A stretch of 64,000 nucleotides of DNA from Hoeflea_A sp965228785 (GCA_965228785.1 CBDDIF010000001.1:1116001-1180000); one strand, 5' to 3'. Shown: positions 45,101 through 53,459, counted from the first letter of the stretch. Notes: generated from the sequence alone by a model not told the origin. Made by a program: numbers and translations.

Positions 45101-45177
45101 TGGCCCACCAGCGCGGTGAGGATGAAATCCGGTGTGACGTAGTGGAACGTATCGCCTGCCGAGATCTGGATTTGCAT
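42112..45177 (-). CDS. Nine-repeat acidic protein with DUF4214-like C-terminus
   Basis: A 1021-residue, very acidic protein without an N-terminal signal peptide. Nine copies of a ~45-residue repeat share a core KMFGQTVSY, followed by a QTVxNGF motif, and begin with a strand like FSIVIETGDDFTFDIG. Between them are Ser/Asp-rich linkers and helical segments. The last ~135 residues (from SDIDSLCLGLVYRMYV; then LGRAPDEEGLRYWID and LERAPDAAGHDYWVGRMEAG) are two DUF4214-type helical units, common in secreted or surface proteins exported by type I systems. The start follows AGGGAGAC. It lies 84 bases downstream of a large autotransporter on the same strand. A surface or matrix role is inferred; the repeat is not one I recognise. 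Confidence 0.85.
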   Translation of the reverse strand: MQIQISAGDTFHYVTPDFILTALVGQTITYGTSKDNVQVVTNGLDDSVDIDQIRPEAFSTRFIEDIFDAFQIDDPAVIDAAIDAFGFEAERLFAEVLADNSAIEEIIAALNEIFVIAGLAEAASEASDALQAEDESLDIVAILGLADQIYQDLGTGTDFSISIDSGDSFDFTVGETTVTKLLGQTVSHVSGDDNRQTIVNGFDDETTGSGGSSGGASAATTAASTAEAASSQAGFSIVIETGDDFTFDIGETSVVKMFGQTVSYISGDDNDQTVTNGPAILGDTSASQSLADDIPNTSQAAATEVEAELPNVLITTGDSFSFDLGTTSITKMFGQTVSYVAGDHNVQTVTNGFSVDTDPTVSSASATLEDPQPSVEELFGSSVANSESSGGADPDKIIEILTKVADIVGKLEDPTDVSIVIETGHNFFFNIGETEVTKMFGQTVSYVAGDHNDQTVTNGFDVTDIGDGQFSDFGNIDFAAMDIDDTQQAQALASEFGEEAEQLLDDILTDGSAIAEVVAALDDIFSQSDLGSISDLIDERQNDDDSTDMVAILELVRQIRNDLAAGSELSILIESGDDFEFNIESTSVTKMFGQTVSYVNGSYNQQTVVNGFEVTTGDAAESTTDSSLTSPGAAASQIDESAEDEADDGFSIVIDAGDNFVFNVGTADIVKMFGQTVSYAAGTNVTQTVINGFSADLDGSTASLAGLQEQDHETRMDEAVVFPIEDAQDEDDTPNILIEANDTYTFDIGDVEIVKMFGQTVSYASGRDITQDVGNGFEASDDASDSSDVSFWSDESGTDSSSIEFGEDDTSNSDRAIEALTLVAELIGEAEDPSEFSIAIQSGNDFGFDVDEADVVKLYGQTVSRADGTDGTQDVEDGPVADPGGHFISDIDSLCLGLVYRMYVASLGRAPDEEGLRYWIDILEDLKANTPDFDAADYMADRFIEAYEFEMLYGANPTDAEYVDALYWNVLERAPDAAGHDYWVGRMEAGLGFDDMLVSFVQSDEAIANISPDYEDDVWVL
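42550..45177 (-). repeat. Nine-copy repeat array with ~1.25-kb duplication
   Basis: The coding repeats centre near 45095, 44612, 44389, 44162, 43850, 43387, 43142, 42893 and 42592. Copies 1-4 correspond in order to copies 5-8, each pair 1.22-1.27 kb apart. A long helical segment follows copies 1 and 5, and a short helical segment (KIIEILTKVADIVGKLEDP; AIEALTLVAELIGEAEDP) precedes copies 5 and 9. The array therefore grew by duplication of a four-repeat unit, with copy 9 a further start of the same unit. Confidence 0.85.
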
Positions 45178-45261
45178 GCAAGTCTCCCTGATGAAATCGC
45201 TGTTGCCGCCCCCATAGAGGCGGGGCCAGCGGGTGTGGTCCCTTCGTCTCTAAGGCGAACC

Positions 45262-48200
45262 CTAAAACAGGACCCGCAGGTGCCCCTCGATCTGGTTGGC
45301 GCTGGAACCGTCGCCAAACTGGCCATCATAGGTCATGCCGAACGTCACGTTGTCTTTGGCCTCCACGTCGAAGCCTGCCTGGATAACCAGCGCATCCACG
45401 GCAATCGGTGCGCCAGTCACTGTGAACGGGATGGACCCGGCCAGCGCAAACGTTGCCGACGGATCTGTGTCGCCAAAGGCGTGACGCCAGCCGGCCATTC
45501 CATGCAGCTGCACCGTCTGGGTCATTTGTTGCGCGACACGAAGGCCGAGCGTCGTGAAGGTCGTGCTCTGCGTATCCGAGGCGGCGGTCAGAGCGGCGCT
45601 GCCGCCCGTTTCGGTGTAGCCATCGGTATCGAGTTGCATGAAGGAAAGGTTTGCAAAGGGCTCAATCCGCGTATCGCCCCGGTCGATCCGGTAACCCGCC
45701 TCTGAAAAGAGTTGCCAACTTGTTGCGTCGTAGCCGGCCGTGAGGGTCTGCGACTTCCGGCGAAGGGTAACCGACCGGCTTGAGTCGATGTCATGCCAGG
45801 TGAACAGACCGCCAAAATTGACAAACACCGGACCATGCGTCGCCTGGCCATAGGCGCCAGCAGCAAAGCTGTCTGCGCTGGCCGAAGAAGACAAAGCGGA
45901 CTGGCTGGTCTCGGTGTGACCGTAGGCCCCCAGCAAGCCGAGGCGCCAGTGCCGGCCGAAATCGCGATCGAGGCCGGCGACAATTCCGCCATAGCTGTTG
46001 TCGGCGGCGGCCGTGTTGCCAGTGGAGTCGATGTCTTCCCAACCGCCATAGCCGGCGATCCAGGCTCCGTGGTGCGAGTTCGTTTTGGTGCTGCCGTAGG
46101 CGAAAACCTGGGTGTCGTCCTGAAACGATCCGCCCAGTCGCTGGTTGACGGTGTGGGTGACTTTGCGGCCGCTGGTCATCAGGGCACCCTTGAGCGACGC
46201 TTGGGTCTGGCCACTGAGTTTATCGAACAGGCCTCTTGCCTCTGTTTCGCTTGCCGACCCGAAAACCAACTGGACGACCTCGTGGTCAAGGTCCAGCAAA
46301 TCGAGGGCCTTGGCGACAGCCAACTGGTTTTCCGTTTCGCCGACACTTGCGAAGGACTGGCTGACCGACTGGGTGAGGGTGACATCAGTGGCATCGTAGC
46401 CAAGCGTATAGTCGATAAAGGTGGAGGTTCCGGAAACGCCGGAGAACGTTCCGCTGACCGCTGTGTCGGCGGTCAGTATCGTAAATGTCGTGTCGACGGA
46501 ATAGCTGTCGGCGGAAACCAGGACCGAGCCACCGTCGATGGTGACCGTTCCGGTCGACGCCAGCAGGTCGACATTGCCGTCGGAGTCGATTTCCACATCG
46601 AAGATACCGCCGCTTTCGAAAGTCACATCGGCTGTGTTGAGTGTGCCGACGGAACTTCCCGGCATGATGGTCCCGCCGCTGTTCACGGTGATTGCTCCGG
46701 TTAGCGTGCCGGTTCCACCCAGCGTTCCGCCATTGTTGACCACGACAGCCCCGGGCAATGATCCGGTCACCGAAAGGATGCCGCCATTGATATTCGTTTG
46801 ACCTGTGAAGCTGGTGCTTTTCGAGGTCAGGACCGTCGTGCCGCCTTCAACCTCGATAGTGCCACTTCCGGTGAATGGCACGGCAAATTCGAAGCCGCCC
46901 GAGTCGTCCGAGTGGTTGAACAGAACCGAGCCAGTGCCTTCGCCAAAGGCAATTGATTTGGCTTTGAGTGTGCCCGTGCCGAGGGCCGTGTTGCCGGATT
47001 GCGAACCAATGACAAAGCTGCCTGTGGAGCCGGCGGACTGGGCAACAGTCAGTGCGCTATTGCCGCTGTTGATGTTAATGAGGCCGCTGTTGTTGACAAT
47101 GAGAGTGCCCGATCCGGATGCCCCGACGACAAGATCGTTCGAGACCTTCAGGGTCGAGGCGTCGACGGTCGATCCGCTCGTGGCGCCGGAAACAGTGACG
47201 GTGCCAGAACTGCCGGACGAGACGCCGATTGTCGCGTCGCCGCTGATGTTGACAACGGCCGTATTGGTGACGCTCATCATCCCGCCGGTGCCCGTGCTGC
47301 CGACGTTCAGTGCGTTGCCGTTGAGATCACCGGTTATTGCAAGAGTGCCGACATCGACCGTGGTGGTCCCCGAAAATCCGCTGTTGTCGGCGGACAACTC
47401 TGTGAAGCCGGCTTCAACATCGATTGTCCCTTTGCCACTGATGGTAAAGGCGAGTTCGGTCGCGTCAGCTTCGGTGCCGGTGTGGTTCAAAACCAGCGTT
47501 CCGGTGCCACTGCCGAATTGAAGTGAAGCGGCCGAGAGTGTTCCGGGTGCGGCCGCACTCGAACCAGAGGCCGCGCCGATGACCACCGTTCCGTTCGAGC
47601 CGCTCTCTCGGGCCACCGTAATGGTACCTTTTCCATTGTTGGCGTCGACAGTTGCTCCAGAAGACACTGTCAGTGCGGCGGTGCCCTTGTTTCCGACATA
47701 AAAGTTGCCGGCGACCGATAATGACGAAGCTGTGCCGTCAGTGCTTTCACCGGTCACCGTCACCGAGCCGGAACTGCTGCCGTTGTTGCCGATGATGACG
47801 TTGCCGGTCTGGACACTCTGTCCGCCTTGCTGAATCACCATTGTGGATTCTGTGGAGGAGTCGCCAACTGTGAGCGCGCTTCCACCCAGTGCCACATCGA
47901 CGACCAAGGTCCCGCCATCAACCGTCGTGGTGCCGGCGTACCCGCTGTTGTCGCCGGTGAGTTCGGTATAGCCGGCGGCGACTGTGATTGTTCCGGACTT
48001 TAGACCCGACAGGGACGAGATGGGGACTGAAAACACGTAGGGATCGGTGGAGGTCGCGGTGTGATTAAAAACCAAGCCGCCGCCCGCTTCAACAATCGAG
48101 ATGCCGGTAGCTGAAATGGTGCCCGGATCGTTCGGAGTCTGTCCGATGGCGCTGCCGATGATGATCGAGGCAGTCGAATCCTCACCGTCGGCAACGGTGA

Positions 48201-48789
48201 TCGGACCGCCGATACTCTGGGCAATGACAGCGCCACCCTCCGAAATCGTCAGCGTGGCTTTGCCTTCGCTGCCGACGATCAGTCCACCGGCCGAATTCAG
48301 CGTTGATGCGTATGTCGTCGTCCCGTCGGTCGTGGATCCGGAAACAACCACCGACCCATTGCTGCCCTTGTTGAAACCGATGGCAATGGCATCATCGAGT
48401 ATGAGTTGGCCGCCGTTTTCAATGGTCAGAGAACCTTTGGATGAATTGCCCACGATCATATCGTCGGCTTCGGCAGTTCCGTTGGAGACCTGGTCTGAAA
48501 TCACGGTCGCATTGGGAGATTCGGTGTCGACATAGGCGAAATCGCTATCGGTCGGAACCGCGCCAGTCGACCAGTTGGTCGCGTCGAACCAGTTGGAAGA
48601 GGTCTCGCCAGTCCAAGTCTGGGCGAGAACCGCTGACGCGGTCATTGGCAATACCAAAAGGATCGAGCCAATGGCGAGAGTCGGCTGGAATGACAGGAGA
48701 CTTGATTTCTTCTTCGGCACTTGGGCACCCCACATTTCAATAGCCTGCAGGTGAGTTTTGTCCTGTGCGACTTGCGCGGAGCTTTTCAT
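45262..48789 (-). CDS. Autotransporter with beta-helical passenger
   Basis: A type V secreted protein of about 1175 residues. An extended signal region (charged start, then LAIGSILLVLPMTASAVLAQ) is followed by TWTGETSSNWFDATNW, typical of such passengers. The passenger consists of Gly/Ser/Thr-rich strands in about three homologous modules (SGYAGTTTVDGGTL, SGFSGTTTVDVGTL, TSFTGQTNINGGIL), matching autotransporter-associated strand repeats. The last ~265 residues (from AWIAGYGGWEDIDSTG) form the outer-membrane barrel, ending in phenylalanine. ATG 48789 is chosen; the frame extends to 48963 without family features. Adhesion or biofilm functions are typical of the family. Confidence 0.85.
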   Translation of the reverse strand: MKSSAQVAQDKTHLQAIEMWGAQVPKKKSSLLSFQPTLAIGSILLVLPMTASAVLAQTWTGETSSNWFDATNWSTGAVPTDSDFAYVDTESPNATVISDQVSNGTAEADDMIVGNSSKGSLTIENGGQLILDDAIAIGFNKGSNGSVVVSGSTTDGTTTYASTLNSAGGLIVGSEGKATLTISEGGAVIAQSIGGPITVADGEDSTASIIIGSAIGQTPNDPGTISATGISIVEAGGGLVFNHTATSTDPYVFSVPISSLSGLKSGTITVAAGYTELTGDNSGYAGTTTVDGGTLVVDVALGGSALTVGDSSTESTMVIQQGGQSVQTGNVIIGNNGSSSGSVTVTGESTDGTASSLSVAGNFYVGNKGTAALTVSSGATVDANNGKGTITVARESGSNGTVVIGAASGSSAAAPGTLSAASLQFGSGTGTLVLNHTGTEADATELAFTISGKGTIDVEAGFTELSADNSGFSGTTTVDVGTLAITGDLNGNALNVGSTGTGGMMSVTNTAVVNISGDATIGVSSGSSGTVTVSGATSGSTVDASTLKVSNDLVVGASGSGTLIVNNSGLININSGNSALTVAQSAGSTGSFVIGSQSGNTALGTGTLKAKSIAFGEGTGSVLFNHSDDSGGFEFAVPFTGSGTIEVEGGTTVLTSKSTSFTGQTNINGGILSVTGSLPGAVVVNNGGTLGGTGTLTGAITVNSGGTIMPGSSVGTLNTADVTFESGGIFDVEIDSDGNVDLLASTGTVTIDGGSVLVSADSYSVDTTFTILTADTAVSGTFSGVSGTSTFIDYTLGYDATDVTLTQSVSQSFASVGETENQLAVAKALDLLDLDHEVVQLVFGSASETEARGLFDKLSGQTQASLKGALMTSGRKVTHTVNQRLGGSFQDDTQVFAYGSTKTNSHHGAWIAGYGGWEDIDSTGNTAAADNSYGGIVAGLDRDFGRHWRLGLLGAYGHTETSQSALSSSASADSFAAGAYGQATHGPVFVNFGGLFTWHDIDSSRSVTLRRKSQTLTAGYDATSWQLFSEAGYRIDRGDTRIEPFANLSFMQLDTDGYTETGGSAALTAASDTQSTTFTTLGLRVAQQMTQTVQLHGMAGWRHAFGDTDPSATFALAGSIPFTVTGAPIAVDALVIQAGFDVEAKDNVTFGMTYDGQFGDGSSANQIEGHLRVLF

Positions 48790-49037
48790 GCCGCCGATTG
48801 ATTGGCCGAAACTGCTGGCTCCTGGCTTTCGCCACGCCTGAGATGCTGTCCGCATTTGGCATCGATTAACCCCCGCGAATCGATCGTTTGACGGCATTAT
48901 AGGGTGGGCTCGGAGCTCACAAAGGCGCAGATCTGCTAGCGCCGAGGCCGTATTTTGAAGCAACTCTAGGAAGGATTGTTTCGCCTGTCCCCTGTCAGGA
49001 ATGACAGGTGGATCAGGCCGTCAGATCTCAAATACGG

Positions 49038-49742
49038 CTAAACCGAGCGGGTGATGCCGCCGTCGATGCGGATGTTCTGGCCGGTGATGTAGCTGGATTT
49101 GTCAGACGCCAGGAAGGCGATGAGTTCGGACACTTCCGCGACGTTGCCATACCGGCCCATCGGAATCCGGGTGCGGCGGTCTTCCTTCTCCGGCAGGCTG
49201 TCGATGAAACCGGGCATGACGTTGTTCATGCGGATATTGTCACCGGCATATTTGTCCGTGAACAGCTTGGTGAAGGCGGCAAGGCCGGAGCGAAAAACGC
49301 CGGAAGTCGGAAACAGTTCCTCAGGCTCGAAGGCGGCATAGGTGGATATGTTGACGAATGCCCCATTGCCCTGTTTCTGCATGATCGGAGTCACGATCCG
49401 AGCAACCCGGATCACGTTAAGCAGGTAGAATTCCATACCCTCATGCCAGTCTTCGTCGCTCAATTCGAGCACAGGTCCCTTGGGTCCGTGTCCGGCGCTG
49501 GAGACGACCGCGTCGATGCGGCCCCATTTGTCAATCGCTGCGTCCACCAGGGCCTGCAGGTCTGCCGCGTTGCGGTTCGAGCCTTCGATGCCGAGGCCGC
49601 CGAGTTTGGCCGCCAGTTCCAAGCCCTTGCCGGACGAGGACAGGATCGCGATATCGAAACCGTCTTCCGACAGTTTCCGTGCGGCATCGGCACCCATGCC
49701 GCTGCCACCGCCTATGATCAAGGCTACCGGGCGGTCGCTCAT
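49038..49742 (-). CDS. SDR family oxidoreductase, atypical active site
   Basis: A 234-residue short-chain dehydrogenase fold. The dinucleotide loop is GGGSGMGADAA, and SSAGHG replaces NNAG. The usual Tyr-x-x-x-Lys is not seen: the place is occupied by LFPTSGVFRSGLAAFTK. It may therefore be a divergent reductase or non-catalytic member. It lies 12 bases after hbd on the same strand, so it is probably part of the etf-hbd transcription unit. Confidence 0.8.
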   Translation of the reverse strand: MSDRPVALIIGGGSGMGADAARKLSEDGFDIAILSSSGKGLELAAKLGGLGIEGSNRNAADLQALVDAAIDKWGRIDAVVSSAGHGPKGPVLELSDEDWHEGMEFYLLNVIRVARIVTPIMQKQGNGAFVNISTYAAFEPEELFPTSGVFRSGLAAFTKLFTDKYAGDNIRMNNVMPGFIDSLPEKEDRRTRIPMGRYGNVAEVSELIAFLASDKSSYITGQNIRIDGGITRSV

Positions 49743-49754
49743 GTCAGAAGTTCC

Positions 49755-50636
49755 TCAACGCGTCGGGACGGGTTCGTCGCCGCGGTAGTCATAAAAGCCA
49801 CGGCCGGTCTTGCGGCCAAGCCAACCGGCTTCGACATATTTCGTCAGAAGCGGGCATGGGCGATACTTGGAGTCGGCCAGGCCGTCATAGAGCACCTGCA
49901 TGATCGACAGGCAGGTGTCGAGCCCGATGAAATCGGCCAACTGCAGCGGTCCGATCGGATGGTTGGCGCCAAGCTTCATGGCCGTGTCGATGGCCTCGAC
50001 CGTGCCGACGCCCTCATAAAGCGTGTAGATCGCCTCGTTGATCATCGGCAGCAGGATGCGGTTGACGATAAACGCCGGAAAATCCTCGGCTACGGTCACA
50101 GTCTTGCCGAGCGACTCGACGAATTCCCTGGAGGCCTCGAACGTCACATCCTCCGTGGCAATGCCGCGAACCAGTTCGACGAGATTCATTACAGGCGCCG
50201 GGTTCATGAAATGGATGCCGATGAAGCGCTCCGGTCGGTCGGTTGCCGAGGCCAGGCGGGTAATCGACAGGGACGATGTGTCCGTGGCGATGATGGCTTC
50301 CGGATTGAGCAGCGGGCAGAGATTGGCGTAGATCTTGCGCTTGATGGTCTCGTCTTCCGTCGCTGCCTCGATGACCATGTCGGTGGCGGCCAGATCGTCG
50401 ATTGCGATGGCCGGGGCTATGCGTGCCTGGGCCGCGTCGCGCTCGCCTTCGTCAAGATTTCCGGCGGCGACCTGACGAGCCATGTTGCCGTTGATCGTGG
50501 CCATGCCGTCATTGATCTTGGCTTCGGAAACATCGTGCAGCAGGATATCGTAGCCGGCCACGGCGCAGACATGGGCGATGCCGCTGCCCATCTGGCCAGC
50601 ACCAACAATACCAACTGATTTGATCGAGCCGGCCAT
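49755..50636 (-). CDS. hbd: 3-hydroxybutyryl-CoA dehydrogenase
   Basis: A 293-residue NAD(P)-dependent 3-hydroxyacyl-CoA dehydrogenase used in short-chain fatty acid and polyhydroxybutyrate metabolism. The Rossmann motif is VGIVGAGQMGSGIAHVCA; the catalytic His lies in FIGIHFMNPAPVM; the C-terminal dimerisation domain has NHPIGPLQLADFIGLD. ATG 50636 follows GAGG; the upstream in-frame start at 50666 is not needed. Downstream of etfB-etfA, as in many Hyphomicrobiales. Confidence 0.93.
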   Translation of the reverse strand: MAGSIKSVGIVGAGQMGSGIAHVCAVAGYDILLHDVSEAKINDGMATINGNMARQVAAGNLDEGERDAAQARIAPAIAIDDLAATDMVIEAATEDETIKRKIYANLCPLLNPEAIIATDTSSLSITRLASATDRPERFIGIHFMNPAPVMNLVELVRGIATEDVTFEASREFVESLGKTVTVAEDFPAFIVNRILLPMINEAIYTLYEGVGTVEAIDTAMKLGANHPIGPLQLADFIGLDTCLSIMQVLYDGLADSKYRPCPLLTKYVEAGWLGRKTGRGFYDYRGDEPVPTR

Positions 50637-50670
50637 AACCTCAATTCCCTGTAATGAACCGTGCACAAAC

Positions 50671-50715
50671 TAATTGGCCGGGCTGACAACGTCCAGCCCG
50701 GCCAATTATTTTTTT
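50671..50715. terminator. Strong hairpin between etfA and hbd
   Basis: Perfect 15-base stem (50671-50685 with 50694-50708; core TTGGCCGGGCTG), 8-base loop, followed on the plus strand by seven T. Genes on both sides are on the minus strand, where the trailing sequence is only TTAGTTTGTG-like. It may be a bidirectional or partial terminator that lowers hbd expression relative to etfBA. Confidence 0.65.
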
Positions 50716-50756
50716 GCAGGTGCGAAGAGGGCTTTGCGGCCCCGTTTGCCAACGGG

Positions 50757-51686
50757 TCAGAGCGCCTTTTCAAGCTCCGGCAGAACATCGAAAAGGTCGG
50801 CAACGAGACCGTAATCGGCGACCTGGAAAATGGGCGCTTCTTCGTCCTTGTTGATCGCGACGATCACCTTCGAATCCTTCATGCCGGCAAGGTGCTGAAT
50901 GGCACCGGATATGCCGCAGGCAATATAAAGGTCCGGGGCGACGACCTTGCCGGTCTGGCCGACTTGCCAATCGTTCGGCGCGTAGCCGGCATCGACGGCA
51001 GCGCGTGAGGCGCCGACGGCGGCGCCGAGCTTGTCGGCCACCGGCAGGATGACCTCCTGGAATTTCTCCTCGGAACCGAGAGCACGGCCGCCAGAGATGA
51101 TGATCTTGGCCGAGGTGAGTTCCGGACGGTCGCTTTCCGACAGCTTGGCTTCGACGAATTTCGACAGGCCCGGGTCTGCAGCGGCGCCAATCGTCTCGAC
51201 GGATGCCGAGCCGCCTGTGCCGGCAGCGCCGAAGCCGGCCGTGCGCACCGTGATGACCTTTTTCGGGTCGGTCGACTGGACCGTCTGAATGGCGTTGCCG
51301 GCATAGATCGGCCGCTTGAAGGTGTCTGCGCTGACGACGTCGGTGATGTCCGAGATCTGCATGACGTCGAGCAGTGCTGCGACCCGCGGCATGATGTTCT
51401 TGCCGTCGGTGGTGGCGGCGGCAACAAACGCGTCGTAGCCCTCGGCCATCGAGACGATCAAGGCAGCTGTCGGCTCGGCCAGGTTGACTTCAAAGTCATC
51501 GGATTCGGCCAGCAGAACCTTCGATACGCCATCCAGCTTGGCGGCTTCGTCGGCGACGCCCTGGGCGCCCTTGCCGGCGACCAGTACGTGCACGTCGCCA
51601 CCGATTGCGGCTGCGGCCGTCAGGGCTTTGGCGGTCTGATCGGACAGCGACTGGTTGTCATGTTCCGCGAGAAGAAGTGTGGTCAT
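50757..51686 (-). CDS. etfA: Electron transfer flavoprotein, alpha subunit
   Basis: A 309-residue FAD-binding subunit of ETF, which passes electrons from acyl-CoA and other dehydrogenases to ETF-quinone oxidoreductase. The C-terminal FAD domain has the family signature: GRALGSEEKF, AVGASRAAVDAGYAP, QVGQTGKVVAPDLYIACGIS and AINKDEEAPIFQVADYGLV. It follows etfB by 16 bases. Confidence 0.96.
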   Translation of the reverse strand: MTTLLLAEHDNQSLSDQTAKALTAAAAIGGDVHVLVAGKGAQGVADEAAKLDGVSKVLLAESDDFEVNLAEPTAALIVSMAEGYDAFVAAATTDGKNIMPRVAALLDVMQISDITDVVSADTFKRPIYAGNAIQTVQSTDPKKVITVRTAGFGAAGTGGSASVETIGAAADPGLSKFVEAKLSESDRPELTSAKIIISGGRALGSEEKFQEVILPVADKLGAAVGASRAAVDAGYAPNDWQVGQTGKVVAPDLYIACGISGAIQHLAGMKDSKVIVAINKDEEAPIFQVADYGLVADLFDVLPELEKAL

Positions 51687-51702
51687 GATAATCGTCTCCC
51701 TC

Positions 51703-52452
51703 CTAAAGCACGCCGGCTTCGTTTTTCAGCTTGTCGACCAGGTCGGCAACGCTCTCGACCTTGACTCCGGCCTTGCGACCTTCCGGCTCGGCCGTGTTGA
51801 GCACGGTCAGGCGCGGAGCTGTGTCGACGCCGTAGTCGGCGGTCGTCTTCTTGTCGAGCGGCTTCTTCTTGGCCTTCATGATATTGGGCAAGGAAGCGTA
51901 GCGCGGCTCGTTGAGACGCAGGTCGGTGGTGACCACCGCCGGCAGTTTGATCTCGATGGTCTGCAGGCCGCCGTCGACTTCACGGGTAACCGAAGCGGAA
52001 CCGTCGCCGATCTCCACCTCGGAGGCGAAGGTGCCCTGCGACCAGCCCAGGAGTGCAGCCAGCATCTGGCCGGTCTGGTTGCAATCGTCATCGATCGCCT
52101 GCTTTCCGACAATGACGAGGCCCGGATTTTCTTCTTCGACAACGGCTTTGAGGATCTTGGCGACCGCCAGCGGCTCGACCAGATCGTCTGTCTGAACAAG
52201 GATGCCGCGATCGGCGCCCATGGCGAGGGCCGTCCGGATGGTCTCTTCGGCCTTGGCCGGGCCGACCGACACGGCGACGATTTCCTCGACCTTTCCGGCT
52301 TCCTTCAGGCGAATTGCCTCTTCGACCGAGATTTCGTCGAACGGGTTCATCGACATCTTGACATTGGCCAGCTCGACGCCCGAGCCGTCCGGCCTGACGC
52401 GGACCTTGACGTTGTAGTCAATCACCCGCTTCACGGGTACCAGAACTTTCAT
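51703..52452 (-). CDS. etfB: Electron transfer flavoprotein, beta subunit
   Basis: A 249-residue AMP-binding subunit of ETF. MKVLVPVKRVIDYNVKVRV and MNPFDEISVEEAIRLKEAG are the conserved N-terminal blocks, and GKQAIDDDCNQTGQMLAALL is the AMP-site region; the recognition loop for dehydrogenases lies near LPNIMKAKKKPLD. First gene of etfB-etfA. The 215-base gap upstream (52453-52667) holds its promoter and no gene. Confidence 0.96.
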   Translation of the reverse strand: MKVLVPVKRVIDYNVKVRVRPDGSGVELANVKMSMNPFDEISVEEAIRLKEAGKVEEIVAVSVGPAKAEETIRTALAMGADRGILVQTDDLVEPLAVAKILKAVVEEENPGLVIVGKQAIDDDCNQTGQMLAALLGWSQGTFASEVEIGDGSASVTREVDGGLQTIEIKLPAVVTTDLRLNEPRYASLPNIMKAKKKPLDKKTTADYGVDTAPRLTVLNTAEPEGRKAGVKVESVADLVDKLKNEAGVL

Positions 52453-52667
52453 GCGTTCACCTTTCTCCAGCAGCGCGCGGGATAGTGCACATTCCGTGTC
52501 GTCCGTGATGGCTGGAAAGCGACATCAAGGCAGTCAAATTCTGCCAGTGGAATATGCGTCTGTCCTGCGATTGAGAGCCTTGTGGGTGTCACATACTTGC
52601 AAGGCCCCGCTGCCGTCAATCAGGATTGCGGGCGCGGGTGCGGCAATTTGTCCCTCGGAGCGTTTCT

Positions 52668-53423
52668 TTAGCGCCCCCAGTTGCGACTGGGCGCTTCTGC
52701 CTTCTTCTTGTGGATCACTGCCTTAGGGGAGATGATCTTGCGGTCGAACAGGGGCACGGCACGACGTTTCATCAAGACCACGAGAACGGCGCCGGCGATG
52801 ATGCCACCAATATGAGCAGCCCAGGACACGTCGCCGTCGGTGTCAGAAACCACCATGAAGATCTGAAAGCCGATCCACCCCACAAGCGGAATGAAAGCCG
52901 GAAGCGGCAGCGGAATGCGGCCAAGCACCAGCACCCAGACCCGAACACTTGGATGCAGGATAAGGTAGGCGGCGACGACACCGGCGACTGCGCCGGATGC
53001 GCCGATAAGCGGTGCTTCGGATTGCGGATCCAGCAGGCCGTGGGCCAATGCTCCGGCCGCGGCACAGAGCAGGTAGAAGATCAGAAAGCGGATATGCCCC
53101 AGCGCGTCTTCGATGTTATCGCCGAAGACCCACAGGAACAGCATGTTGCTGGCCAGGTGCCAGAAACCGCCGTGCAAAAAGGCATAGGTGATATAGGTCG
53201 CCTCTTCGGGCACGATGGCGAGGCCGGGCGCCAGATCGGCAAAACCATTGGCGACCGCCGGAATGTAGCCGAAGCCCAGGACCGCAGCCGTGGTAAAGGC
53301 GCCGGTTTCTCCGCTGAACGTTGTACCCAGCCAGATCACCGTGTTGATGACGATGAGCCCGAGCGTGACATATTGCAGATTGATATGGTCGAGGTCGTTG
53401 CGGTCGTGCAGCGGAATGAACAT
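52668..53423 (-). CDS. Rhomboid family intramembrane serine protease
   Basis: A 251-residue membrane protein with six or seven helices. The catalytic dyad is visible: serine in LIGASGAVAGV (GxSG box) and histidine in SWAAHIGGIIAG. The HGGFWHLASNMLFLWVFG block is the conserved loop-helix region. The C-terminus is a basic cytoplasmic tail. It would cleave membrane-embedded substrates, which are unknown. Conserved neighbour of cobO and the twin-transmembrane gene. Confidence 0.92.
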   Translation of the reverse strand: MFIPLHDRNDLDHINLQYVTLGLIVINTVIWLGTTFSGETGAFTTAAVLGFGYIPAVANGFADLAPGLAIVPEEATYITYAFLHGGFWHLASNMLFLWVFGDNIEDALGHIRFLIFYLLCAAAGALAHGLLDPQSEAPLIGASGAVAGVVAAYLILHPSVRVWVLVLGRIPLPLPAFIPLVGWIGFQIFMVVSDTDGDVSWAAHIGGIIAGAVLVVLMKRRAVPLFDRKIISPKAVIHKKKAEAPSRNWGR

Positions 53424-53459
53424 GGCCTACCTATCCGCTGGCGACGGTTGGAGCCACAC

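Noticed and set aside
49008..50618. 536-codon plus-strand frame opposite the SDR and hbd genes
   Set aside because: Shadow of two real genes; no recognisable protein features.
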